A stretch of DNA of 64,000 nt from Methylopila sp. M107 (lineage in GTDB: Bacteria; Pseudomonadota; Alphaproteobacteria; Rhizobiales; Methylopilaceae). Positions 57,107 to 64,000 of this stretch are shown here, in pieces. Below the pieces are notes generated by a model. The model saw only the letters and a list, made by a program, of their open reading frames with translations, was not told the DNA's origin and did not search any database. How positions within the stretch are numbered: the first letter of the stretch is position 1; each line of letters begins with the position of its first letter. The DNA lies in the NCBI RefSeq assembly GCF_000384475.1, contig NZ_ARWB01000001.1, positions 1,032,022-1,096,021 on the forward strand. The letters run 5' to 3'. The position numbers and the translations under genes were made by a program.

Positions 57107-57781
57107 TCAGATCCGCTCGCCCTGCGGCAAGGGCGGCTTCGGTTCGACCGGCACGGGCGCGGGCACCGGCGAGGTCGGCTGGGTCGCCGGGCCGTTGCTG
57201 AACGGCTGCGTCGGGCCCGCATTCGGCGCGAAAGGCTGCGTCGGCCGTTGGCTCGCGGCCATCAGCGACACGCAGTCGGCGAGCCGGCCCATGATGTAGC
57301 GCGAGCCGCGCATGCTGATCTGCCAGGGCCGCTCGTTGCCGTCCGGGAAGGCGACGACGAGTTCGTGGGCGCCGGCGAACTGGCCGACGAACGACTTGAT
57401 CGACGACAGCGGAATGGTCGTCTCGAGCAGGGAAGCGTGCTTCGTCGCATAGGCGACGCCGCTCCAAGGCGAACGCTGGTCGAAATGCATGAACACGCGC
57501 GTCTGGGAGCCGGAGGGAATCCGCCAGTTGGTCTTGGCGATGTGCACCGTGATCTTCGGGCTGTTGGCGTAGATTTTGACCGCCATGTAGATCTGCGTGC
57601 CGGTCGTCGCGGCCGAGCACACCTGCGTGCCGCCCTCGTCGACGCCCGCCGCGAGCGTCCAGTCGCCTCTGGCCACGATGGTCTTGACGAGCGCTTGGCC
57701 CGGCGACGCGTAAGCCAGTCCGCCGAACAAGACCGCTGCCGACAGGGCGACGTTGCGCCGTCCGGTGGTGGTTGGCCTCAT
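57107..57781 (-). CDS. Secreted hypothetical protein, IalB-like
   Basis: A 224-residue exported protein with signal peptide (VALSAAVLFGGLAYASPGQA). The beta-rich body (WTLAAGVDEGGTQVCSAATT ... ISMRGSRYIMGRLADCVSLM) has two cysteines spaced as in invasion-associated locus B-like proteins of Hyphomicrobiales. The Pro-rich tail is typical of periplasmic proteins. The ATG at 57781 follows GGAGG. Function is unknown; the IalB likeness is by pattern only. Confidence 0.6.
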   Translation of the reverse strand: MRPTTTGRRNVALSAAVLFGGLAYASPGQALVKTIVARGDWTLAAGVDEGGTQVCSAATTGTQIYMAVKIYANSPKITVHIAKTNWRIPSGSQTRVFMHFDQRSPWSGVAYATKHASLLETTIPLSSIKSFVGQFAGAHELVVAFPDGNERPWQISMRGSRYIMGRLADCVSLMAASQRPTQPFAPNAGPTQPFSNGPATQPTSPVPAPVPVEPKPPLPQGERI

Positions 57782-57952
57782 GGGCGACCGTCCTCCGTCA
57801 CGGCGGCTCGAGCGCCGTCCGCGACGCGCCGCAGGATCCCGCATCCGGACACGCCGGGTTGTATCGGGATATTGCCGCAGAGAGCGTCGAGCCCGCAACC
57901 TGTCGTTGCCCGGCGCCGCCGACATATCCGTGAACGCGGGGGCGCCCGTCGG

Positions 57953-60100
57953 TCAGGGCTGGCCCGCGGGCAGCCTCGCGGCGAGCGAGAGCAGCGCCCG
58001 GTCGTGGAGCAGAGCGGTCTTCTCCTTCGGGGTCAGCCAGGAGATCGCCTCGTCGAGCGTTTCAGCCTCGGTGATCTTGGCGGCCGCCATCACGGTGTCG
58101 GGCTCGATCTGGCCGCGGGGCCGTGAGGCGCCCTTCGGCAGCATGCGGCCGTGCTCGCGCAGCAGCGCCTCGTCGGAATGGAGCGCCCTAAGCCCGTCCG
58201 CGCCGTCGACGCCAAGTTCCGCGAGACGCCGCCCGTAGTCGCGCGCCGCGGTCGCGATCGGCGGGACGTTGGTCTCCTCCGGGATGAGCATCAGCCCGAG
58301 CCGCTTCAGCGCGAGGCCCCAAGCGAGGTTGCCGGAGGCCCAGGAGAGCGGGATGGCGAGCAAGAGGCCCGCGATCGTGGGCGACATCCAGGCGACCAGC
58401 GACGGCGCGATGAGCGCGCCCGAGACCAGCGTCACGGCGCCGAGCGCGGTGTGCCAGCCATGGGTGCGGGCGATGTCCTTGAACGGGATCGAGCCGTCGT
58501 CGCGCCGCTGCGGGTTCCAGCCGGTCGCGCGGCCCGCGAGGATCTCGAACACCGAACTCGACTGCACCAGCATCATGATCGGCGCGAACAGCGACGACAG
58601 GATGATCTCGAGGATCGACGAGATCACGGTGCGGATCGCGCCGCCGGAGCCGCGCCGCGAGGCGCCGTTCATGAGATGGACGATGAGCCCGAAGACCTTC
58701 GGCGCGATCAGGATCGCCATGGTGACGGCGAACAGCGTCAAGGCGCGTTCGGCGTCGAAGCGCGGCCAGGCCGGGAACATCGCGAATTCGTCGGTGAAGT
58801 ATTCCGGCCGGATGAACTTCGACTGCAGCGCCAGCGCGATGCCGCAGAGCAGCATGAACATCCAGAACGGCGAGGCGAGGTAGGAGAAGATGCCGTTCAG
58901 GAAATGCTGGCGGCTGAGCGGGTAGAGGCCGCGGGTCGCGAGCAGCGCCGAGTGCTGCAGGTTGCCCTGGCACCAGCGCCGGTCGCGCGCCGAGAGGTCG
59001 ATCAGCGAGGGCGGGCTCTCCTCGTAGGAGCCCTCCAGCCGCGGCAGCATGTAGACCGCCCAGCCCTTGCGCCGGATCAGCGCCGCCTCGACGAAGTCGT
59101 GGCTCATGATGAGGCCGCCGAAGGGCGGGCGGCCCTTCAGGTCCGGCAGGCCCGCGCCGTCCGCGAAGGCCTCCATGCGGATGATGGCGTTGTGGCCCCA
59201 ATAGTTGCCGTCGCGGCCGTACCAGACGCCGATGCCGGCCGCGATGATCGGGCCGTAGACGCGGCTCGCGAACTGCTGGGTGCGTGCGAACAGGGTGTTG
59301 CGGTTGATGACCAGCGGCAGCGTCTGGATGATGCCGGCGTCGGGGTCGGCCTCCATGGCGGCGGTGAGCGCCACGATGGCGTGGCCGGTCATCAGGCTGT
59401 CGGCGTCGAAGATGACCATGTGGTCGTAGGACCCGCCCCAGCGGGTGACAAAGTCCTCGATATTGCCGGCCTTGCGGCGGTGGTTCTTCGGGCGGTGCCG
59501 GTAATAGACCCGGGCGTCCGGCCCGAGCGCCTCGCGCAGCGCGATGAACGCCCGCTCCTCCGCGATCCAGACGTCCGGATCGGTGGTGTCGGACACGAGG
59601 AAGCAGTCGTAGTGGCCGGCGAAGCCGAGCTTGGCGATCTCCTCATAGACCGCCTGCATGGCCCCGAACACGCGGCTCGGCTGCTCGTTGTAGATCGGCA
59701 TCACGAGCGCGTTGCGGGAGACGAGCTTGTCGGGCGGCTCGGGCGTGGCGATGGCGGCTTTTCCGAACAAGGCGACGAAGCCGACGATCGCCGACACGAA
59801 GGCGAGCGCGATCCAGGAGAAGTTGACGAGGAACAGGCCGAGCAGCGCCCATTCGAGCACCGTGACGCCGCCGACCTCGACGACGCCGTACATCTCGCGG
59901 CCGCCGAGCACGACCGCGATCGCGAGCCCGCTGAAGACGAAGATGCGGCTGAACCAGGGCGTCCGCCACGCCTTCGGCGCGACGAGTTCGCGGACCTGGT
60001 CCTTGGACCACCGCTTCAGCGGCTGGGTCGGCATGGCGAGCGGCGCTTCCGGCGGCATCGCCTCCGGCGTGTTGGTCGCTAGGGCTTCGACGGTCGTCAT
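57953..60100 (-). CDS. opgH: Glucan biosynthesis glucosyltransferase OpgH (MdoH)
   Basis: A 715-residue inner-membrane GT2 glycosyltransferase. Two N-terminal membrane helices precede the catalytic loop with the acidic motif in VIFDADSLM and the acceptor motif RDRRWCQGNLQH. Further helices follow (about 405-600) with a C-terminal cytoplasmic part. It polymerises the beta-1,2-glucose backbone from UDP-glucose. The ATG at 60100 overlaps the opgG stop (ATGA). Confidence 0.95.
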   Translation of the reverse strand: MTTVEALATNTPEAMPPEAPLAMPTQPLKRWSKDQVRELVAPKAWRTPWFSRIFVFSGLAIAVVLGGREMYGVVEVGGVTVLEWALLGLFLVNFSWIALAFVSAIVGFVALFGKAAIATPEPPDKLVSRNALVMPIYNEQPSRVFGAMQAVYEEIAKLGFAGHYDCFLVSDTTDPDVWIAEERAFIALREALGPDARVYYRHRPKNHRRKAGNIEDFVTRWGGSYDHMVIFDADSLMTGHAIVALTAAMEADPDAGIIQTLPLVINRNTLFARTQQFASRVYGPIIAAGIGVWYGRDGNYWGHNAIIRMEAFADGAGLPDLKGRPPFGGLIMSHDFVEAALIRRKGWAVYMLPRLEGSYEESPPSLIDLSARDRRWCQGNLQHSALLATRGLYPLSRQHFLNGIFSYLASPFWMFMLLCGIALALQSKFIRPEYFTDEFAMFPAWPRFDAERALTLFAVTMAILIAPKVFGLIVHLMNGASRRGSGGAIRTVISSILEIILSSLFAPIMMLVQSSSVFEILAGRATGWNPQRRDDGSIPFKDIARTHGWHTALGAVTLVSGALIAPSLVAWMSPTIAGLLLAIPLSWASGNLAWGLALKRLGLMLIPEETNVPPIATAARDYGRRLAELGVDGADGLRALHSDEALLREHGRMLPKGASRPRGQIEPDTVMAAAKITEAETLDEAISWLTPKEKTALLHDRALLSLAARLPAGQP

Positions 60101-61635
60101 GCAGTCCACCGGTAGAGCCAGGTCTCGCCGATCCGGCCGGTGTCCGACTCGAGGAACAGCCTGAGCTCGCAGAGCTCTTCGTCGTTCGGGTTCAGCGTGA
60201 AGGCGACGCGATAGCCCTTGATGTCGGGGTTCGCCATGCCGACGACGTCGCGGATCTCGCCGACATTGGTCGAGACGTTGGCGCGGATCGACGGCGCGCG
60301 CGCCGGGTCGGCCACGGCGTCGCCCTGGAAGTCGACCACGAAGCGGCGCCGCTTGCCGCCCGCTGTCCCGCAGGCGGTCTGCACCACGAAGGCGCCGCCG
60401 GCGCGGTCGGGCGGGGTCCAGCACCAGTGCATGCGGTAGGACATGCTGAAGGGCTTGCCGGGCTCGATCGGCGCCTTGGGCCGCCAGTAGGCGACGATGT
60501 TCTCGTGGATGTCGGTGTCGGTCGGGATCTCGACCAGCTGGAGCTGGCCCTCGCCCCAGTCGCCGATCGGCTGGACCCACACGCTCGGCATGCGGTCGTA
60601 GCGCCGGGTGAGGTCGTTATACGGCCGGAAGCCGCGCTCGCGCTGGTAGAGCCCGAAGCCGCGCGGGCTGTTGTCGCCGAACACGCTGATCTGCAGCTCG
60701 GACGGGTTGGCGAGCGGCCGCCAGACCCATTCGCCGCCGCCGTACCAGATCTGCAGCCCGTCGCTGCGATGGACCTCGCCGCGCACGTCGTCGAATCCGA
60801 TGCGGTCGTTCGGGCCGAACAGGAACATCGAGGTCATCGGCGCGACGCCGACATGGCCGAGCTTCTCGCGGGCGAACAGCGTCAGCTCGACGTCGACCGT
60901 GGTGATCTCGCCCGACCTGATGATGAAGCGGTACGCGCCGGCGACGCGCCGGCTGTCGAGCAGGCCGTGGACGGTCAGCGCGTCCGACCCCTGCCGCGGG
61001 CGCTCGATCCAGAGCGCGCGGAACAGCGGGAATTCTTCGCCGTTCTGTTCCGCGACGTCGATCGCCAGGCCGCGCGAGGAGGCGCCGAAGATCTGGCCGC
61101 GCGCCAGCGCCCGGAAGATCGTCGCGCCCTGGTAGGCGAGGAAGTCGCGCAGCTCGTCCGGCTTGTCGATCGGCGCCCGCGCGACGAAGCCCGAGAGCGG
61201 GAACGCGTCCTCGGGCTTCAGCTGCGGCGCGCGGCCGAAATCGAACCAGCCCGCATCGTCGGCCAGCATCCGGACCTTGCCGTCCTCGACGATCCCGACC
61301 CGGATCGGCTGGCGGTAGATCGAGCCGCCCGGCAGCGGCGCGACCGCGAAGCCGCGCGACTCATTGGTCCACAGCGCGCGCTCGGGCTTGGGCTGGATCG
61401 AGCGGTAGACGTCGAGCGGCAGGTCGGCGAACGCCTGCGGCAGGAAACCTTTCGGCTCCTCATAGCCGCGGCTCGCGAGCGATCTCGCGACGTCCTGCAG
61501 CGCCTCTCGGCTGAACGGGGCGTCGTTCGCCAGAAGGTCGGGCGGCGCCGGCGGCTTCGCCTGGTCCTGGGCGCGCGCCGCGGTGGCGAGGAGCGCGCTC
61601 GCGGCTACGCCTGTGAGGAGTTCTCGACGATTCAT
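60097..61635 (-). CDS. opgG: Glucan biosynthesis protein G (MdoG/OpgG)
   Basis: A 512-residue periplasmic protein of the MdoG family, coupled to opgH. The Tat-like N terminus is MNRRELLTGVAASALLATAARAQ. Family motifs include GVAPMTSMFLFGPNDR, VWVQPIGDWGEGQLQLVEIP and FVVDFQGD. It shapes or transfers the glucan made by OpgH. It is paralogous to the gene at 21917-23518. The ATG 61635 has only a weak AGG site. Confidence 0.93.
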   Translation of the reverse strand: MNRRELLTGVAASALLATAARAQDQAKPPAPPDLLANDAPFSREALQDVARSLASRGYEEPKGFLPQAFADLPLDVYRSIQPKPERALWTNESRGFAVAPLPGGSIYRQPIRVGIVEDGKVRMLADDAGWFDFGRAPQLKPEDAFPLSGFVARAPIDKPDELRDFLAYQGATIFRALARGQIFGASSRGLAIDVAEQNGEEFPLFRALWIERPRQGSDALTVHGLLDSRRVAGAYRFIIRSGEITTVDVELTLFAREKLGHVGVAPMTSMFLFGPNDRIGFDDVRGEVHRSDGLQIWYGGGEWVWRPLANPSELQISVFGDNSPRGFGLYQRERGFRPYNDLTRRYDRMPSVWVQPIGDWGEGQLQLVEIPTDTDIHENIVAYWRPKAPIEPGKPFSMSYRMHWCWTPPDRAGGAFVVQTACGTAGGKRRRFVVDFQGDAVADPARAPSIRANVSTNVGEIRDVVGMANPDIKGYRVAFTLNPNDEELCELRLFLESDTGRIGETWLYRWTA

Positions 61636-61760
61636 AAAACCTGTTTGGAACGGCGATGGACTTTGGCGCCTTGGAATTCCTCCAGCGGCCCCGAAGAGAT
61701 GAGGCGCCCGTAAAAACATTCCAGTGTGCGGATCGACGCCGCGCGCGAACGGCGGCGTCG

Positions 61761-62369
61761 CTACAGGCGACCGAGCGGGTCGCCCGTATAGTCGGTCGTA
61801 TCGCAGGCGAGGCCCTGCTCCGCAAGCAGTCCGCAGATCTGTTCGGCCTCGACGCGGCTGGTATAGGGGCCGGCGACCAGGTCGAACATCGGCTTCGGGC
61901 CCTGTTCGCGCTGCACGCGCGGGCTGAGGCGGGCGAGCTGCTGCGGGAAACGCGCGGACAGCGCCGCCCAGCGTCGCTTGGCCGCGTCGAGCGACGGCTC
62001 CATGCCGAGCGACAGCGCGAACCGCGCGCCCGAGGCGGCGGCCGGCTTTTGAACCGATCCGGTGGTCTCCGGATCGGAGGCGCGCTGGGCGACCTTCATG
62101 TCGCCGACGCCGCGCTCCAGCGCCGCGAGGCGGACCGACAGCGCGTCGCGCTCGGCGCTCAGCCGCGCCATGTCGCGGCGCAGCGCCTCGTCTCCGGCGG
62201 CGATAAGCCGCTGCTCGGGCATGTGGGACGCGCGCCAGACGGTGAAGCCCGCGCAGCCGATCGAGGCGGCCATCAGAAACCCCCAGATCAGCGCGGGGGC
62301 CGCGGGCGACAGGCGCTTGTCCTGCGCGGTCTCGTCATAGACCGCGTCGTCGTACTGCCGCTTCGCCAC
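61761..62369 (-). CDS. Membrane-anchored SPOR-like domain protein
   Basis: A 202-residue protein. The N-terminal cytoplasmic tail, one membrane helix (about 28-48), and a helical linker (about 60-95, EALRRDMARLSAERDALSVRLAALE) precede a C-terminal SPOR-like domain (about 125-200). SPOR domains bind denuded peptidoglycan at division sites. The GTG start at 62369 has GGAG seven bases upstream. The SPOR call is by pattern. Confidence 0.65.
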   Translation of the reverse strand: MAKRQYDDAVYDETAQDKRLSPAAPALIWGFLMAASIGCAGFTVWRASHMPEQRLIAAGDEALRRDMARLSAERDALSVRLAALERGVGDMKVAQRASDPETTGSVQKPAAASGARFALSLGMEPSLDAAKRRWAALSARFPQQLARLSPRVQREQGPKPMFDLVAGPYTSRVEAEQICGLLAEQGLACDTTDYTGDPLGRL

Positions 62370-62547
62370 GCACAAGCTCCGAAGGATACCCGCGTCGAGT
62401 GTAACTGAGTCGCGTTGATTGCGACGGGCGTCGACGACTTCCGCGGCCACGCCCGTCGAGATGCGGTTGCGAGGACACGTCCGACGCGCCAAGGTCGCGC
62501 GCCTTGCGCCGCGAGTCCGCGGCGGGGCGAGCCGAGACGAGTGAAGA

Positions 62548-63909
62548 ATGACCGCTTCCCCATCCTCCCGCAGCTGTCTGACGGTGGTGCTCGCAGCCGG
62601 CGAAGGCACGCGGATGCGGTCGGACACGCCGAAGGTGCTGCACCGGGCGGCGGGACGCACGCTGGTCGCGCATGCGCTCGCGGCGGCCGAAGCCGCGGGG
62701 TCGACGGGGCTCGCGGTGGTGATCGGCCCGGATCGCGAGGACGTCGCCGACGAGGTCCGCCGCGCCGCGCCGGCCGCCCGGATCTATGTGCAGACCGAGC
62801 GGCGCGGCACCGCGCACGCCGTGCTCGCCGCGCGCGAGGCGATCGCGGACGGATTTGACGACCTCTTGATCGCCTATGGCGACACGCCGCTGGTGCGTCC
62901 CGAGACGCTGCGGCGTCTGCGCGCGCCGCTCGGCCATGGCGCGGCGGTCGTCGTGCTCGGCTTCGACGCGGCCAATCCGACCGGCTACGGCCGCCTGATC
63001 AGCGACGGTCCGAGCCTTGTCGCGATCCGCGAGGAGAAGGACGCGAGCGACGAGGAGCGCGCCATAAAGCTCTCGAACGGCGGCCTGATGGCGATCGACG
63101 GCCGGCGCGCGATCGAGCTGCTCGACAGGATTGGAAACCGCAACGCCAAGAACGAGTTCTATCTCACCGACGTGGTCGAGGTCGCGGTGCTGAGCGGGCT
63201 CGCGGTCGCGGTCGAACCGGCGCCGGAGGCGGAAGTGCAGGGGGTGAACGACCGCGCCCAGCTCGCGACCGTCGAGGCCGAGCTGCAGCGGCGCCTCCGC
63301 GCCGCCGCAATGGCGGGCGGCGTCACCATGGTCGCGCCCGAGACGGTCTTCCTCAGTCACGACACGACGTTCGGCCGCGACGTCGTCATCGAGCCCAACG
63401 TGGTGTTCGGGCCGGGCGTCACGGTCGCGGACCGCGCCGTGATCCACGCCTTCAGCCATCTCGAGGGCGCGAGCGTCGGGGAGGGCGTCTCGATCGGGCC
63501 GTTCGCGCGGCTTCGGCCGGGCGCCCGGATGGAGGCGGGCTCGAAGGCCGGCAATTTCGTCGAGGTGAAGAACGCGACCATCGGCGAGGACGCCAAGCTG
63601 AACCACCTCACTTATGTGGGCGACGCCGAGGTCGGCCCGCGCGCGAACCTCGGCGCCGGCACGATCACCTGCAACTATGACGGCTTCGCCAAGCACAGGA
63701 CGACGATCGGCGCCGACGCCTTCATCGGCGTGAACTCGGCCCTCGTCGCGCCCGTGACGGTGGGCGAGGGGGCCTATGTCGGCACGGGCAGCGTGGTGAC
63801 GGAGGACGTGCCCTCGGACGCGCTCGCGATCGCGCGGGCGCGCCAGGTCACGCTGCCGGGGCGCGGCGCGAAGCTGAAGGCGATGCTGAAGGCGAACAAG
63901 GAGGGGTAG
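62548..63909 (+). CDS. glmU: Bifunctional GlmU: N-acetylglucosamine-1-P uridyltransferase / glucosamine-1-P acetyltransferase
   Basis: A 453-residue enzyme. The N-terminal pyrophosphorylase has [20 protein letters not shown]. The C-terminal left-handed beta-helix acetyltransferase has the hexapeptide pattern ([34 protein letters not shown]). It makes UDP-N-acetylglucosamine for peptidoglycan and lipid A. It is divergent from the SPOR-like gene. Confidence 0.97.
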   Translation: MTASPSSRSCLTVVLAAGEGTRMRSDTPKVLHRAAGRTLVAHALAAAEAAGSTGLAVVIGPDREDVADEVRRAAPAARIYVQTERRGTAHAVLAAREAIADGFDDLLIAYGDTPLVRPETLRRLRAPLGHGAAVVVLGFDAANPTGYGRLISDGPSLVAIREEKDASDEERAIKLSNGGLMAIDGRRAIELLDRIGNRNAKNEFYLTDVVEVAVLSGLAVAVEPAPEAEVQGVNDRAQLATVEAELQRRLRAAAMAGGVTMVAPETVFLSHDTTFGRDVVIEPNVVFGPGVTVADRAVIHAFSHLEGASVGEGVSIGPFARLRPGARMEAGSKAGNFVEVKNATIGEDAKLNHLTYVGDAEVGPRANLGAGTITCNYDGFAKHRTTIGADAFIGVNSALVAPVTVGEGAYVGTGSVVTEDVPSDALAIARARQVTLPGRGAKLKAMLKANKEG

Positions 63910-63939
63910 GGCGTTCGGGGCTTGGGTCCGGGAACCGCG

Positions 63940-64000
63940 AGCCCTACGCCCGCCCCCTCCACCGTGCTTCGCACGGTCCCCCTCCCCCGCTGCGCGGAGG
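63940..64000. repeat. Partial dispersed palindromic repeat at window edge
   Basis: A hairpin ACCGTGC-TTC-GCACGGT flanked by CCCCCTCC and CCCCCTCCCCC, resembling half of a family B-like element. It is truncated by the end of the window. Confidence 0.6.

Overview
The window is a GC-rich chromosomal segment from an aerobic methylotrophic alphaproteobacterium, most likely of the order Hyphomicrobiales (a Methylopila/Hansschlegelia/Methylobacterium-like organism). The main reasons are a canonical calcium methanol dehydrogenase (mxa) cluster, a PopZ (DUF2497) gene in the pcm-like/tolC/popZ/valS neighbourhood, periplasmic glucan genes, a queA-tgt pair, and short-spaced operons with ATGA/GTGA start-stop overlaps. 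No phage, integron, CRISPR array or rRNA operon is visible. The accessory flavour comes from dispersed palindromic repeats and from a compact selenocysteine/formate dehydrogenase cassette.

Region 1 (1-10.4 kb, minus strand): mxaF-J-G-I-R-S-A-C-K-L-D and the start of one further secreted gene. MxaF/MxaI form methanol dehydrogenase, MxaG is its cytochrome cL electron acceptor, MxaJ is a periplasmic partner, and MxaR/S/A/C/K/L form the MoxR-ATPase/von Willebrand assembly machinery that loads Ca2+. A dispersed palindromic repeat sits inside the mxaC reading frame and lengthens the protein. Divergent from mxaF, across a 426-bp regulatory gap, is a lipoprotein-sensor kinase-response regulator operon (10.9-13.5 kb) that matches the mxaZYX arrangement of Paracoccus. 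A subtilisin-like protease follows.

Region 2 (15-24 kb): tRNA-Cys, a protein-isoaspartate methyltransferase-like gene, tolC, popZ, a small unknown gene, valS and a Tat-exported glucan biosynthesis protein (OpgD/OpgG type). Region 3 (23.8-33 kb): a periplasmic asparaginase, an acyl-CoA synthetase, a ChrA chromate exporter, rpsU, an unknown membrane protein and gyrA. Just after gyrA, at 33266-33340, lies a tRNA-Cys-like RNA gene with its own strong terminator. Its anticodon arm is remodelled and lacks U33; I consider this the least explained object in the window.

Region 4 (33.9-43 kb): coaD, two peptidyl-prolyl isomerases, a YdcZ-like transporter, queA, tgt, then a type I secretion ABC transporter/membrane fusion pair, two small unknown genes and tRNA-Lys. 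Region 5 (44.0-56.9 kb): a TusA-like sulfurtransferase and an almost complete respiratory selenoprotein formate dehydrogenase operon. The operon holds fdnG with an in-frame UGA (Sec210) and a visible SECIS hairpin, fdnH, fdnI, fdhE, selA, a Sel1-repeat gene, selB, two unknown overlapping genes and moeA. selC, selD and fdhD are not seen here. Region 6 (57-64 kb): an unknown secreted protein, opgH-opgG for osmoregulated periplasmic glucans, a SPOR-like membrane protein and glmU.

Metabolically the window joins both ends of methanol dissimilation. Periplasmic methanol dehydrogenase makes formaldehyde, and a Tat-exported, membrane-anchored selenoprotein formate dehydrogenase oxidises the downstream product formate and feeds electrons to quinone.
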